Shown: positions 45,930 through 57,558 of the stretch, one piece after another | Position numbering within the stretch: position 1 is the stretch's first letter | How the letters are laid out: each line of letters opens with the position of its first letter | DNA from: Dryococelus australis | Lineage: Eukaryota; Arthropoda; Insecta; Phasmatodea; Phasmatidae | Assembly: GCA_029891345.1 (NCBI GenBank) | Contig: CM056994.1 | Coordinates: 224,804,991-224,868,990 of the forward strand | DNA: 64,000 bases | Direction of reading: 5' to 3' | Made by a program: the position numbers and the translations under genes | The notes under the pieces: model-generated | Databases searched by the model: none | The model's input: the letters and a program-made list of their open reading frames with translations, nothing else | What the model was told of the DNA's origin: nothing

Positions 45930-46250
45930 CGCCCTGCCATTCCATCAGCCTCTCTCCCCAATCCCTACCATGACACCAGGGTGTCTCCTAAGTGCTATGC
46001 CAGCTCCCTACCACAATGCCAGCCTCTCTTTCCGATCCCTACCATGATGCCAGGATGTCTTCTCAGTTCTATCCCAGCTCCCTGCCATGACACCAAGGCT
46101 CCCTGCTATGATGCCTACCTATCTCTCCCCGATCGCTACCACAATGCTAGTTTCTCTCCGAGATCGCTACTAGGATGCTAGGGTGTCATCTAAGTGCTAT
46201 CCCAGCTCCCTGCCTTGTTGCCAGGGCTCCCTGCTTCTCCCCAATCCTGC
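45930..46250. repeat. Minisatellite with CCCTACCATGATGCCAG units
   Basis: Units of about 75-110 bases contain CTCTCCCCGATCCCTACCA, TGACACCAGGGTGTC, TAAGTGCTATCCCAGCTCCCTGCC in various orders. Copies start near 45,958, 46,037 and 46,132. The ORFs spanning it (for example 45,777-46,181) are repetitive Pro/Ser/Cys-rich translations without coding support. Confidence 0.7.
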
Positions 46251-46259
46251 AATGGCTAC

Positions 46260-46819
46260 AGTGCTATCTCGCAGGGGGGAAAATATTTGACTGCACACAC
46301 ACCAGCTACACGCAAGTTTCCCACACCCCTCCCTCCATATGCGTACACAATGCATATAACAGTTAATTAAATGGCAAGTATTATGAAAACAAAATGAATA
46401 AAACTTAAGCTAACCAAGGATGCGGGCTAGCTGACGACCAGCTATCAGGCCATGCACTATACACCTAAACCAATAATGCATTCGGCAGGCAGGAAAGATA
46501 CAGGCAACACTGCTACACACTAATGCAAACAGTTAAAACAATGTAAAGGAAAACAGTTATATGTACTTACCAAACAGCACAATTGCACAAGCGCAGGGTG
46601 CCGTGTGTATGTTAAACGATGCTAGACAGGACCAGATCAGCAAAATAGAACAATCTCATTACAAACCGGAATCATCACATCCAGAGTGTAGCCATCACTC
46701 ACGACAGTAGCAGCGGCTGACCCAACCTTTGTTGCATGATCTGTGAAAATCTGTAAGCCAGTACAAGCTGTCGACTGGCAGCGCAGGCAAGTCGAAGGAA
46801 AGGCACAGAACACTAGTCA

Positions 46820-46858
<39 letters not shown>

Positions 46859-47080
46859 TGTGGTAGCGCTCCAGGGTGGTATACCAGCTAAGCCACAAAC
46901 ATTATATTATGAGAGGAACTGAAGTACTTGTCAACCATCCAAGCATTGGGTGCTGTATGCTGTGACGATGATAGGCATGACCGGGCTGTTCTTATGATCT
47001 GACTGAAATTAAACCACCACCAAGAAAGATGACACTGCTACACACCGAGGCAAACCAAAAAAAAATAGTGTGTACAATGA
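46260..47080. other. No gene recognised; (GA)n near 46,820-46,858
   Basis: Mixed DNA with a GA/GAGAGA microsatellite at about 46,819-46,857. No protein family recognised. The palm half of the neighbouring DNA polymerase would be expected here on the minus strand but is absent. Confidence 0.5.
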
Positions 47081-47084
47081 AGGA

Positions 47085-49501
47085 CAGTCATACTCTGAAG
47101 TTCATGCTGTCGCAACAGTCATTGTTAATAACACCAGACCATCCTGGGCAGAATGCCTTTTGTACGAACTGAGTGAAAATAAACTGGCCAATACTAGCAG
47201 CAGAAAGTGCCTGATATATGGCATGATGTGCAACCAACTACTTCCCAGGCCATCTGTTCCCAACGACGTGATATAATTGTACAGGAACACTCCATTGCGA
47301 GTCATCAACTAGTAGCAGCCAGGGATCCCTGAAGAATGCAGCAGTTGTCTTGAATTCAGCGGCCAGTAGATTGTGTCCAAGAGTTGTGAGGCTGGCAGAC
47401 ATAAACATGAAGGTGTCTATAAAATGAATGGTAAAATTGTTGCCAAAACTTTTATTAGGTGTAATTAACTTCTCCTCAGTATTCTAGATGATATATATGT
47501 CCTTCATATAGTAATCAAGCTGAGTGACCATAAAATTCACATCATATGTCAAATTGTGGAAGAGGATTGGCAAGCACTTAGGATGATGTTGGAGCATGTT
47601 GCAGGAATTATATGCCACCTTAAGAAATGCACTGGTGAAGTGGTCATAGTCTCGGACCTTCTGGTTTTCTCCGGTGAAGGGACCAGAAAAAAGGTAACAG
47701 TTGTCAGTTGAAATATAGCCAGCCAATCCACCTGCGATATGTGGAAGCATCATATTGGGCTGTCTATATACCTCCTTCACCAGACTAACAATCCTATTGA
47801 TCTCATCTATGAAGTGTTTCGCTGCATCCTTCCCAGTGCAGAGTTTCACTTCATCGGGGAGGCTAGTGGTCTTGGTGGCTGTTATGCGATCGTTGTCCAC
47901 TTTGATGTAAACTCCATAGCTCTTGTGTATATGGTGATGGTACCCATATGTATATGACATCTACAGGTTCAATTGGCATGTCTGCACTGATGCCAACAGT
48001 AGAAATAATTCAGAATCTTTAGCACAGGAGGCTGACCATTCTTCTCCATCATCAGCATGTCAGCCTGGACAGCATCATGGTCGTTACAGTACCACCTGTG
48101 CTTAGCCAGTGCCTCTGCACCATTGAGCCCTATCACCCACAGATGGCCATCATGGTATGCCTGTATATATATCTTGCAAAGTACATCCCCTTGGTCATGA
48201 GCAGTCATCTGTGAGCATATGAAGCAGGAGAAGTCAGCTATGAAGCAATCATGTGAATGGCCATCTTCTATAATCATAAGGAAGATATCGAAGTGGGTCT
48301 TCTGTTCTTCCTTCGACACCTTTATCGGGACGATGGCATAGTCTTCCTCGTGTGCATAGATATTCATGCTAACCCCTGGATTCTTCTTCTCAAAGTGTGG
48401 TATCTGCCACAGAGGGGTCAGGAACTTCAAACCAGAGAAGTCAAAATGTATCTTAAAGTCGAGGTACCACTGGTTGAATTGTTCACAGTTCTGTCCCTCT
48501 CTGTAGCATGCCAGAATGGCCCACTTAAATAACTGATGATCGCTGTTCTGTGGATTGATAATAGCCTTCTTTGCAGTAACCAGAGCATGCAGAGCGATGT
48601 AGGAGGAGGCTCACAGTGGGTTCACTTTATTGATATGCAGCTGGAGCCTCTTCACAGTGGTTAATGCCAAGCTGCTCCCTTTGCCAACATAATCCTCCTC
48701 CTTCTGGCATATCCTTAAGATGGTGATCATTGGCTTGGCTACATTGAAGAATGGAATGTTCTTCGTCTTGAAGGCATGCTGGTCCATCACTTTCTCGTGC
48801 AGCTCGAGCTTGCTGCGAGTCTTGGTCCGCAATCTCTTGCTCCAGTTGGCCAATGATATTGGCCTTCATATACTCGAGGTATCCACAAATGTCGACTAAA
48901 TTGCTCGAAGTATTCTCCATTATGTGCATCTTTATCACACCCCTAAACATGTTTTCCACCTCCACAAATAGATATTCATTGGCTGCACTGGCCCTGGTAA
49001 TGACAGACAGATGCCGCAGACATTCCGCAGAAGTAATGCATGTGCATGTACAAATGGTGAAGGCTGAGGTGCAATGGATGGTCCAGGTTTCGTGCGAGCA
49101 TGTTTATAAGGGGGAGGGTTGTGTCCAGTACACTTTGCGCTGTGAGCACACAGTTTATCCTTATGAGTAAACTGCCTTCTGCAGGTCCCACACTCCAATG
49201 ACTCTGCGATTGGATTGGGCCAACACCTATATTCATGATGTCTAGCATCGCTGGTGTGTTTAAAACCACCATTACAGAAATTGCAATGAGTTGATGCAGT
49301 CGTCTGCCTGATCAGCCCTGTGCATGTCTCACAAAGTCTAGCAAAGGCATATGTGTGGTTTAAATGACTTCTCACACCAATCATAGGCATGCAGCTATGC
49401 TCCCTGAATGGATTGAAGGCACAGGTATGCTCGTGGCAAAGACCATTGTGATGATCTGTGAACATATGGTCACAGAATCCACACTGAAGCATGGGCCACA
49501 T
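47085..49501 (-). pseudogene. N-terminal half of a Polinton/adintovirus-like family B DNA polymerase
   Basis: The minus-strand order starts at 49,501 with Cys/His-rich zinc-finger repeats (CGFC...H..HTC; CNFC...H; CGTCRRQF...H). A helical linker follows (48,611-48,965), then a LFKWAILACYREGQ block near 48,500 and FEKKNPGVSMNIYAHEED near 48,370 in a 153-codon frame. The exonuclease region comes next, with CLPILFHNLTYDVNF near 47,540, then HFIDTFMFMSASL and a GVFLYNYITS block near 47,280. These are landmarks of polymerases of Polintons and related viruses. Stops, frame changes and loss of the palm (no DTDS box) show a dead, truncated copy. Terminal repeats, integrase, ATPase and capsid genes were not found nearby. 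Confidence 0.8.
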
Positions 49502-49509
49502 TATGGAAG

Positions 49510-49795
49510 TGTGACTGAGCTGAGACGAATTACAAAGTAGAAGGGTCAGATGGTGTTAGTTGTGATACTGAAGAAGAAGACTGTGCAGAAACGAAATATA
49601 ATGATAAGTGTGAAAATGACATAATGGGAAAAATCATTTATTCAAAAGAGTACAAAATGGAACATCTTCCTCTTGATCTCCAGTCGGGAGGGAGGTGGGC
49701 AATGGAGCTCACTAGGTGGTGGTGCTCAACACCGCATGCAATGATGTAGGCCAAGGAGAGAAAAACCCCTATGGAACAATGGATACGCATAAGAG
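49510..49795. other. No gene recognised
   Basis: Short spacer upstream of the polymerase fragment; no promoter or ORF can be defined. Confidence 0.5.
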
Positions 49796-50225
49796 TACCA
49801 CAAGGGGATGGTAAAAATAGCCTAATATCTACAGAGTCTCAGTTTTGCTCGAAAGGGTTTTCTCAGAGCAGTCCCAAGTCCTCCTCCACACACAAATTTT
49901 ACCATTGCTCCATCCTCCTACAGCACAATGAGCACCATGAGCGAGAGAGAATAACCGAACAAGTCCTCTTGTGGTAGTAAACAACAGCATTCAGTCGAAA
50001 TAATATGTATTAACTGCATGATAGGCACCACGAGGGGATGGCAAAATCTAACCTAACAGCTATAGTGTCGGTTTTTTGTTTCAGTAGGTTTTCTTAGAGC
50101 AGTCGAGAGTCATTCTCCACATGTGGTCATTCAATCACTGCCACTCTACACAGCATGCCTAGAGGCTTCAGCGATGGACAGTCCTCTAGTTATAATGTAA
50201 CAACTATTCCTTTCTACTGTAAACA
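49793..50225. repeat. Two diverged tandem copies of an about 235-bp unit
   Basis: ACCACAAGGGGATGGTAAAA at 49,797 and ACCACGAGGGGATGGCAAAA at about 50,028 head related sequences: both continue through TAACAGCTATAG/TATCTACAGAG, GGTTTTCT.AGAGCAGTC and CTCC.CA. Identity is higher in the first 110 bases. Confidence 0.65.
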
Positions 50226-50410
50226 TTTGGGGAAGGAAACATCGTGAAATATTTAGTTTACATGGAATATCACTATGATCCCACTTGTGAGTACTCTAGC
50301 CACTGGGTCACCATGGCCCCACTTGAGAAAGAGTGCTCTATCCACTACAAAATCGTGGCCCCCACTTGAGAGCCCCTCATTGAGAGAGCGCTCTACACAT
50401 AGCACGACTG

Positions 50411-50441
50411 CTCTCCCCCCCCCCCCCCCCCCCACACACAC

Positions 50442-50516
<75 letters not shown>

Positions 50517-50532
50517 GTGTGTGTGTGTGTTA
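50411..50532. repeat. Compound microsatellite: poly-C, (CA)n, (TA)n, (GT)n
   Basis: Starting with a C run of more than 20 bases, then CACACA, TATATA, CACACACA, a 48-base TA run and GTGTGTGT. The two long ORFs through it on both strands are artefacts of the simple repeat. Confidence 0.95.
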
Positions 50533-50539
50533 CGATGCG

Positions 50540-51990
50540 TGGAGCGAGGGGAAAAAGCATTCATATCTCACCACCACCATGTTGTGGCAGGTGCTTTCCT
50601 TCTCCAAAAAAGGAGGGAAAGAAATGTTATCCACAGGCATGGGGAAAATACACGGTGTGCAAATTATATGAAACATGAAGAAATTTTTTTACACATACAT
50701 GCAATGGGACTCAAAGTGAGACAACATTGGTAGAATGTCCATGCTGAGAATGGCGTGTAGTTTCTCGATGGGAAAAATTGAGAGAGGTCAGGAGTTAGCC
50801 AGCCCCAACAAAAGTGCTTCTGGACCAGGTGATTCATTTTCTCATGGCACAGTGCTCTGCCATGCCTGATTGGTTAGAGAGGTACAAAAAACACGCACCT
50901 GAGAGAGAAAATGTGGCTAGAAGCTCCTAGTGACTTTTTTCCATTCAGTCATGACTTATCCGTTATCAACCTTTTAAAATAAACATAGTATATCCACCAC
51001 ACTCGGAAGGCAACATCAAAGGCTAAAATATAATACTTACTATAAATCTAAATGATGGAGGGCTTGCAAATTGTGCTCACCTTTCTTACAGCGAATAGCC
51101 TATAGAAATATGCTTCACAAATGTGACTGATAGTGACTACTTTTTACTGCATAACATAGCTGTACTGCTGACAGTGTGCTGTTGCAAGGGGGAAATAGCA
51201 ATGCAGTCCAGAAATGCCTGTACAGATATGCAATACATTAAGTACTACTGCATGGTAGGTAGGAAGTAGACAGATGCATCTGTGCCTAGTGGGGAACACA
51301 CACACACACGTTTCACAGCACACTGGCGAAACATTTCTGTAGCAGTAATGCCCATGTGCAGACGAACACACAGTAGGCAGTTAGAAACTAAGGATACATT
51401 ACTAGCATAAGCTAGCTGTGGTTTATCCAGGTGGCCTGTGGGCCACAGTAACAAACTTTAAACACGAACCTCGGAGTGTGTGTATATGTATTACTTACAG
51501 TAAAATATTTCACTGCTATGAACAGGACCTCAGTGAAGTAACCATGAGAATGACTGCACGCTTAAGTACTTTTTACCAAGGAAAAAGCTAAACCACGAGA
51601 ATGGCTGCACACATAAGCTGAGGCCACAAACACACACTGGGAAAATTATGTCTAAAAATATATTAGATTGTCTGATCCTGGCGAACGTTGTTCCGCCTCT
51701 TGAAATGATATTCATACTCTCCTTCCCAGAATATAAGTGGATATTGTAAAGCATCGTATGAGCGATGTGTGCCTTGTATGGTTTCAACAGTGTTGTTTCT
51801 GTGCATAAATATCTATTAGAATCTGTTTGGTGTGTACACCATTCTCTTATGATTGTGCTGTGTACTTCTCGATTTTGTATTCGTGCCTCTTCAGATTGTG
51901 CAGTGCGTGTTTACAATCTATTTTTCCTTCTCAATGTGTCCTCTCTATTAGGTCGGGTACATCGACCAATGAATGACCATGGTATCGCTG
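50540..51990. other. No gene recognised
   Basis: Mixed AT-rich DNA. ORFs up to 85 codons on the minus strand (51,144-51,787) are Cys/Val-rich and unassigned. Short duplicated words (AACCATGAGAATGACTGCAC / AACCACGAGAATGGCTGCAC) lie about 50 bases apart near 51,540-51,610. Confidence 0.45.
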
Positions 51991-52002
51991 GTATTTTTCT
52001 CT

Positions 52003-52205
52003 TTTAGACCAACAAACATTTCCTGCAAGTATGAGCAAAATCTGCCCATAAATATAGAAGTTAGACTCCGGTACCACCTATAAGACCCTAACCTATCAGA
52101 TGCAAAGCACAATAACACAATTGATTTTAGATCAACAAACATTTCCTGCAAGTATGAGCTAAATAGGCCCATAAATATAGAAGTTAGACTCCAGGTCTAC
52201 CTATC
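52003..52205 (+). repeat. Tandem duplication, period about 123 bp
   Basis: TTTAGACCAACAAACATTTC at about 52,005 and TTTAGATCAACAAACATTTC at about 52,128 are each followed by nearly identical sequence through CAAGTATGAGC, CCCATAAATATAG and GTTAGACTCC. The high similarity over about 75 bases suggests a recent duplication. Confidence 0.8.
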
Positions 52206-52209
52206 GGAA

Positions 52210-52948
52210 TGAAACATAACTAAAAACCTTACTCGCCACCTCAGTAACATATGGTATGAATATGGTCTCAATTAGTCCAGTGGTTTGTCAGTGATGATGC
52301 GGTTTATTCACGCACAATGGATTTTATATATAATGATTTATCGTGAATAAACAATACTTACCAAGAATCAGTGTCGAGAGACTGCGTAGAGGACTCAGGA
52401 TACATCTGTGCCAGGCAGTAGCACACACACACACACACACATACCAAACTAAACCTCACAAATGCTAGTATATGAATGGTGAGAGCGGTGGATGACACCA
52501 GGTATAAGTATGATGGTGTTTGCCTCTCACGACACGCCGACCGCAGGTCTCAGCGGTGCAAGTGCGTAAGCCGATCTCGCTGGCTCAGCTTCTTCGTCAT
52601 ACTCCCTCCATCGTATGGCTTTCACCCCAGATTCTACAGTGTGTGGACAAGGTTACTCAACTTGCGCTCTTGGAGCCAAGAGCATCCACAGTGATTGTTA
52701 CATACGACCCTTCATATTGCCATAGGATACACACCAGTTGGTCCAGCAGATGCCCAGCCAGCCAGCCAGCCAGCCAGCCACGTCGACACACTCATTGATA
52801 CTAGCGAGACAAAGTAACTTCACTCAGCACTCTGACATAACTTTAGCTCTCTGCTAATATAGATGCACTGAGCATTTTATGACATAACTGTAACTCTCTC
52901 TCATTCATTCTCCAGACATACTCACCCCTTATATGACATCACTATAGA

Positions 52949-53019
<71 letters not shown>

Positions 53020-53050
53020 ACATCGTACCAGTACTTGTGTGTGTTTGTTT
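52210..53050. other. Simple repeats, no gene recognised
   Basis: Contains (CA)n near 52,423-52,441, (CCAG)n near 52,755-52,778 and a CT/CTCTCT tract at about 52,950-53,013. ORFs at 52,476-52,798 overlap in two frames and have no recognisable domain. Confidence 0.6.
52950..53013. repeat. (CT)n microsatellite
   Basis: CT dinucleotide run interrupted once by CC; a second shorter run is at 53,411-53,430 and a third at 53,452-53,460. Confidence 0.95.
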
Positions 53051-54235
53051 GACAAATAAATTAATATATTATTATCATACTTCTTGTACTGAAAATTGTT
53101 CTACTCTGAAATTAAATGTAATTGTGTCTCTCTTTTGTTACTCTGCCATTCCAGGCATACTGAGACAATCACGAACTTTCACATCTATTTCCCCTATGAG
53201 TCAATGTATGTTTGAGACATATTAAGTAACCTAGACTCTCTCTCCACTGAGGTATATTGCTCTATCACTACAGTTACCCTTCACAGAGAGCATGTATGTT
53301 TCGGGGTAGGTTTTCTTAAAACTGTGGGACACACAGTTAGTTGTTTGCAAATAAGTACACGTTAGAATATATATTCATATAAAAATGTTTATTTATTTTA
53401 TATCTTACATAGCTCTCTCTCTCTCTCCCCCCACCCCCCTGTGTCTGTCTGTCTCTCTCTCATAGTTACATTCAACACTCATACATTGCATGTGAATGAC
53501 ATACAGTGTTCTTGATTTCAAACAATATACAGTAATATAAAGGATAGTACCGAATGAGAAGACATAATAATAATGAACCCTCTTTCTTTATGTATTCAAA
53601 CCAACATATATACACAGACATTTATATACACAGTACTATTGCAAAATAAAGCAGCACATAAATAACGTATAATGTTCATAATTAAAAAAAAAAAAAAAAC
53701 TACAAAGAAGCAATATTGCAATTAGTTTCGACCTAAAAGAAGATAGTAAATTCATCCTTATTTATTAATTGAAACCAAATCAGAGGTCTATGACTGTTAA
53801 TGATAATATTGAATTTAATATTCCAATTTAGGAAATATGATTGACCAAATAATAGCTGCTAACTAATTATTTTATTGGCTAAAATCCATTTATATTTCTA
53901 TTTATATAGTTTAAATAAAACATTACATTTTCATTGTAAAATTAAAATTATATTTTTATAGATATTTATAAGATAATTATCTTTCTTAATATCTTCAATA
54001 TTAAACTTCTTAATTTCAAAAAATACTACGAGATAGTTATGAATTCTCTCTCTTTATGAATCCAAACCAATTTTTTGCACAAACATTTATTTATACAGTA
54101 CTATCGCAAAAATAAAGGAGAGCACTTACACATAAATGTAATACAGAGTTTTTAATTTTTGAAAAATACTACTACATTATAGTAATGAATTCTCTTTCTC
54201 TCTACGTTTAAACCCTTGCATCTGCACAGACATGT
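53050..54235. repeat. AT-rich DNA with three diverged copies of an about 140-bp unit
   Basis: GAA(C/T)..CTCT.TCTTTATG.AT.CAAACC followed by CACA.ACATTTAT and ACAGTACTAT.GCAAAATAAAG appears near 53,572, 54,040 and 54,185. The copies are interrupted and degenerate. No coding sequence was recognised. Confidence 0.5.
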
Positions 54236-54240
54236 TACGT

Positions 54241-54946
54241 TTATATGGTAAAATAAAAGACAGCACTCACAATGAATCTACCATTCTGATGAATAGTAAT
54301 TTTAGGGCCTCCTTCTTCTCGGCAGCTGTAACCGACTGAGGTCAGGTAGGCGTGCAGGTCGACAACATCGGGGGCGACCCTAGACTTCTGGCCAACATGT
54401 CCCCAGTGGTGATTGTAGGTGCCGATGTAGATGCGTTGACTCACATTGGCTGCCTGCGTCGTGGTGCCTTGGGAGGGGGGGAGGGGCATTAGCAATGTCT
54501 GTGGTGGCAATGGTTGGAGTTGCTGTAGCAGCACTCACCAGCTGCCTGTGTCGGGGCTCGCTCGAACATCTGCACTTCAACTGGCTGGTGGCGGTGGTCA
54601 CAAACTTTTCGAGTTCAGGCATTAGTTGGGTAGTGGCCGGTCGTCTGTGATGGGGCATCGGTGGTGGCCGGCTGGTTGTGGCAGCGTCTTCATCATCCAG
54701 CAGTGTAATGGTCACTTGCTGATTGTCTTGCACAGAAACTGAATGCAGGTCACCTGTGTTGATGTCGATGACTAAAATCGTTGATCCATCCTCGGCGATT
54801 GATCCAACCAGGACCGCATAAATAGCTTGTTGGAGCGCATCATTGAGCATCACATGGGCTACCACTTCATCACCACTACGCGGGAGCAGTGTGCCTGGTC
54901 TCATGTAATGTAAGACGCACCACCCTGGAGGTATATATCCCATCAA
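54241..54946 (-). CDS. Unassigned minus-strand ORF pair
   Basis: Two overlapping minus-strand frames, 188 codons (54,380-54,946) and 97 codons (54,241-54,534), look like one gene interrupted by a frame change near 54,450-54,530. The first starts MMGYIPPGWCVLHYMRPG, has an acidic/hydrophobic segment with repeated ILVIDINTGDLHSV-like strands and then a Thr/Pro/His-rich stretch. The second ends with RIYIGTYNHHWGHVGQKS and PKITIHQNGRFIVSAVF. I recognise no family. The regular alternation of hydrophobic residues in the first 90 codons resembles real protein more than neighbouring ORFs do. It shares strand with the polymerase fragment 5 kb away, but a link is only a guess. Confidence 0.35.
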
Positions 54947-55284
54947 CTCCTGACTATGCTAATACATCGCTGGCATATGTGCCAATAATCAATGTTCCGC
55001 CCCATTGCAGATCTCTGTGTACTTTCACTGATCACCTTAGGCATCCAGGTTCCAAATGGAGTAGTATATGGTACCGGTGCCCTGCGTCTTGATGACGTAG
55101 ATAGCCTCTGCAGCAAATGGTAGACTAAATTTTGAATCACTGATAGCAGCAGACCATACACACCAGTCTTATATATAGTACAGATGTGATGTCACAGGCA
55201 TTCGGATGTTCGCAGCAGGAGGAGTGCAACAAGGGCACAAACTACTTCCCAGCATATACATTTGCTGTTACATGCCAGCACTGG

Positions 55285-55400
55285 AATTCTGTAACTTTCT
55301 TTAACCTCGTTTCGATCGAGATCGACTTCAATTTCGATCGAAATTAAAAATGCAATCCTGTAACTTGTTTTTCTTTCATTTCGATTGGTTTTCAGTATTT
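55285..55400. repeat. Possible MITE end with TTTCGATCGA palindromes
   Basis: GGAATTCTGTAACTTTCTTT is followed by GTTTCGATCGAGATCGA and ATTTCGATCGAAATT, then TCCTGTAACTTGTTTTTC. The repeated TCTGTAACTT/CCTGTAACTT spaced about 65 bases apart and the TCGATCGA inversions suggest a transposon terminus; no partner was found. Confidence 0.35.
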
Positions 55401-56770
55401 CGATAGAGTTCTCATTTTGGTCGAATATGTGGGGCAGCATAATCACAACTTTCTGTTACGAGAATATATTTATGGATCTGGAACACTTTGTATTCGTTTC
55501 ACGCCCTCGCTGGAAACTGTCCGTGACTCGAGGAGCAGCGAAAACGAGATGCATCTGCGAGTGCTATGATACCATGGCAGCTTGGGTGCGGCGACTATCC
55601 GCAACACCACGCGTCCCCAGGTGGTGGATTGGGGATCCCCAAGCTCTGGGGATGGGGCTGGGAATAATAAAATATCAGCCTGCGAACCAACTGGCTGGTG
55701 CGAGAGTGCAGTTGTCATGGATATCGGGAACCTGCACAGCTCATTACGAGATGGCGAAGCACATCTGCTGGAGGTGGTCCAATGATCAAGGCGGAGAGGG
55801 GGATCTCAAGGTGTTGAAAAATGCGAAGTGTAGCGATCCTCACTGCTGGATTCTGTGGGCTGCTGTCTGCTGGTGCGTGATGAATGGATTTGAATGCATC
55901 GGACCTTGGAAGCATCCCGATGTCAGCCTTCACTCCTGGGCCAGCAGATTCACCACCACCACTGGTAGGCCTGGATGTCTTGCATTTCCTGGACCGACGG
56001 ATAATTTTGGAGAAAGGAGAGAGGGTGGCTCCCCGAAAGAACTCTCTCCATCTTTACCCATGGATTGGAGATCCTGGCATTGGCACGGAAGGGCAGAGAG
56101 GGAGTCGGTGTCATGACTGAGCTGTACGGTTTTCCGATGCACTTGACGAGTAGCAGGGGGCCCTGCATCCTCAGTTGCTGCCGGTACTGCAATGCTGGTT
56201 CACCTACACAGCAGTACTGACAGTAGCTCAACTTCAAGGGTGCCTGCACCCACACAATGACTGGCATCTGCGCAGGGGCTGTTCTGTCCCACAATACACA
56301 CCAGCTGCAATCTCATTTCATTTCACCCCACATCAAACCAATAGAAGTCTTTCTTCCCGAACTACCAAATACCCTACTTTATCCAGCCCTAATCCAGTTA
56401 AAATGAATTATTTTATTCTCCACGACTGTCGCATATATTTTCCACGACCCTCTCCACTTTGCCTGGTTTGCTATACCCTTCCATCTAGACCCTTCATCTT
56501 TCGGGGTGTGCACATGGCTACAATTACTGCCATGGCACTATAACCCTCCTTAGCCACGATGCATGCGCCCATTATAATAATTAAACTCGACCTAAGGCAT
56601 AAAGAGCTTGCCCTGAAACACATCCCATTTTCCAACCGACTTATCTGCTAATATGCATGCCAGAGGGCACACAGAACTGCGAAGGTGCTCACGCTGGCGT
56701 AGCGGGATTTGGGTACTTGCCAGAAAAATAAAAATGTAAAAATAAAATAATAAAACATATTTTGTCGAGG
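55400..56770. other. GC-richer DNA, no gene recognised
   Basis: Contains the long plus-strand frame 55,385-56,116 (243 codons) and overlapping frames on the minus strand (for example 55,950-56,294). The plus-strand frame is Trp/Cys/Arg-rich, begins inside the MITE-like sequence and has no recognisable motif; the presence of open frames in four registers argues for stop-poor DNA rather than a gene. Confidence 0.4.
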
Positions 56771-56775
56771 TTCTG

Positions 56776-57522
56776 TTGGGGAATCAGGGGAAGCCACCCA
56801 ATAGCGCCACTATGCGAGCTGCTACCTATCCTTCGTCGTCCACTTTTCAGACGGTGAATAAGGTGAATAAGGAAGACCACTTCTGTATGTGCAAGATGTT
56901 TGAGTCATCGGGAGCTGCCCTCAACTTCACTCATCTGGCTGGGATTCATGTTCGTGTGGAGCCTTTTCGTGGGGGTGGCTTACAATTCAATGTTTTGTTG
57001 TCAGGGAGTTGGTTATTAATCACATGACTGCGCTGAAGCGATTCGCTGCATCTGTTGTGCTGGTCCTCACTCTTTGGACGTGTGTCCTCAACCAAGATTA
57101 GAACCCGTCACATGCTGTCTCTGTGGGGGTTCTCATCCTACTAACTTTGCTGGCTGTTCTGTGCATACCCTCTTGATCACTGCTTGGGAACGGCCAGTTC
57201 CGCCCCTGTTGCTTCTCATATCTCAGTCAGTACAGCCACTGCATCTCGTGTTTCGGCCAGCCACCCTTTTTCTATCTGGTTTCAAGGTCCTTTGTTTGGT
57301 GCTGCCTCTACTGCTCCTCCCTCTGGTACTGATGCCCAGGGCGAGTCTCCCCTATCAGTGTTGCATGAGATTTTGGCCTTATTTCGCCAATTTGATTTCT
57401 TTTCCTGCCTAACCTCTCTTCGTGCCGCTCTCCAGCATTTTCGGGATGCTACAACCTTTTTTTACAAATGTGCCACTCTTTTCTCTGTTGTGGAGTTCCT
57501 TTTTTTCAGCTCTGGATCCTGA
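56776..57522 (+). pseudogene. Jockey-like ORF1 (gag-like, CCHC knuckles)
   Basis: Frames 56,776-57,027 and 57,074-57,522 carry a decayed ORF1. The first has a HLAGIHVRVEPFRGGGLQ segment resembling the region before the zinc knuckles. In another frame near 57,050-57,080 CICCAGPHSLDVC-like sequence occurs, and CCLCGGSHPTNFAGC near 57,115-57,160 is a clear C-x2-C-x4-H-x5-C knuckle. Jockey ORF1 proteins bind element RNA. At least two frame changes are present. The second frame continues with Ser/Ala/Phe-rich sequence to 57,522. Confidence 0.7.
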
Positions 57523-57558
57523 GATGGTTGTTGGTGTCGGCCCTACTTCTACTTCTGC

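Noticed and set aside
50275..50733. 152-codon ORF with histidine/proline and Thr-His-Ile-Tyr repeats
   Set aside because: Passes through poly-C, CA and TA microsatellites; the repetitive peptide is a direct consequence.
55385..56116. 243-codon plus-strand ORF, second longest after the LINE RT
   Set aside because: Starts within a MITE-like sequence, has no recognisable motif, is Trp/Cys/Arg-rich, and open frames exist in several other registers over the same stretch.
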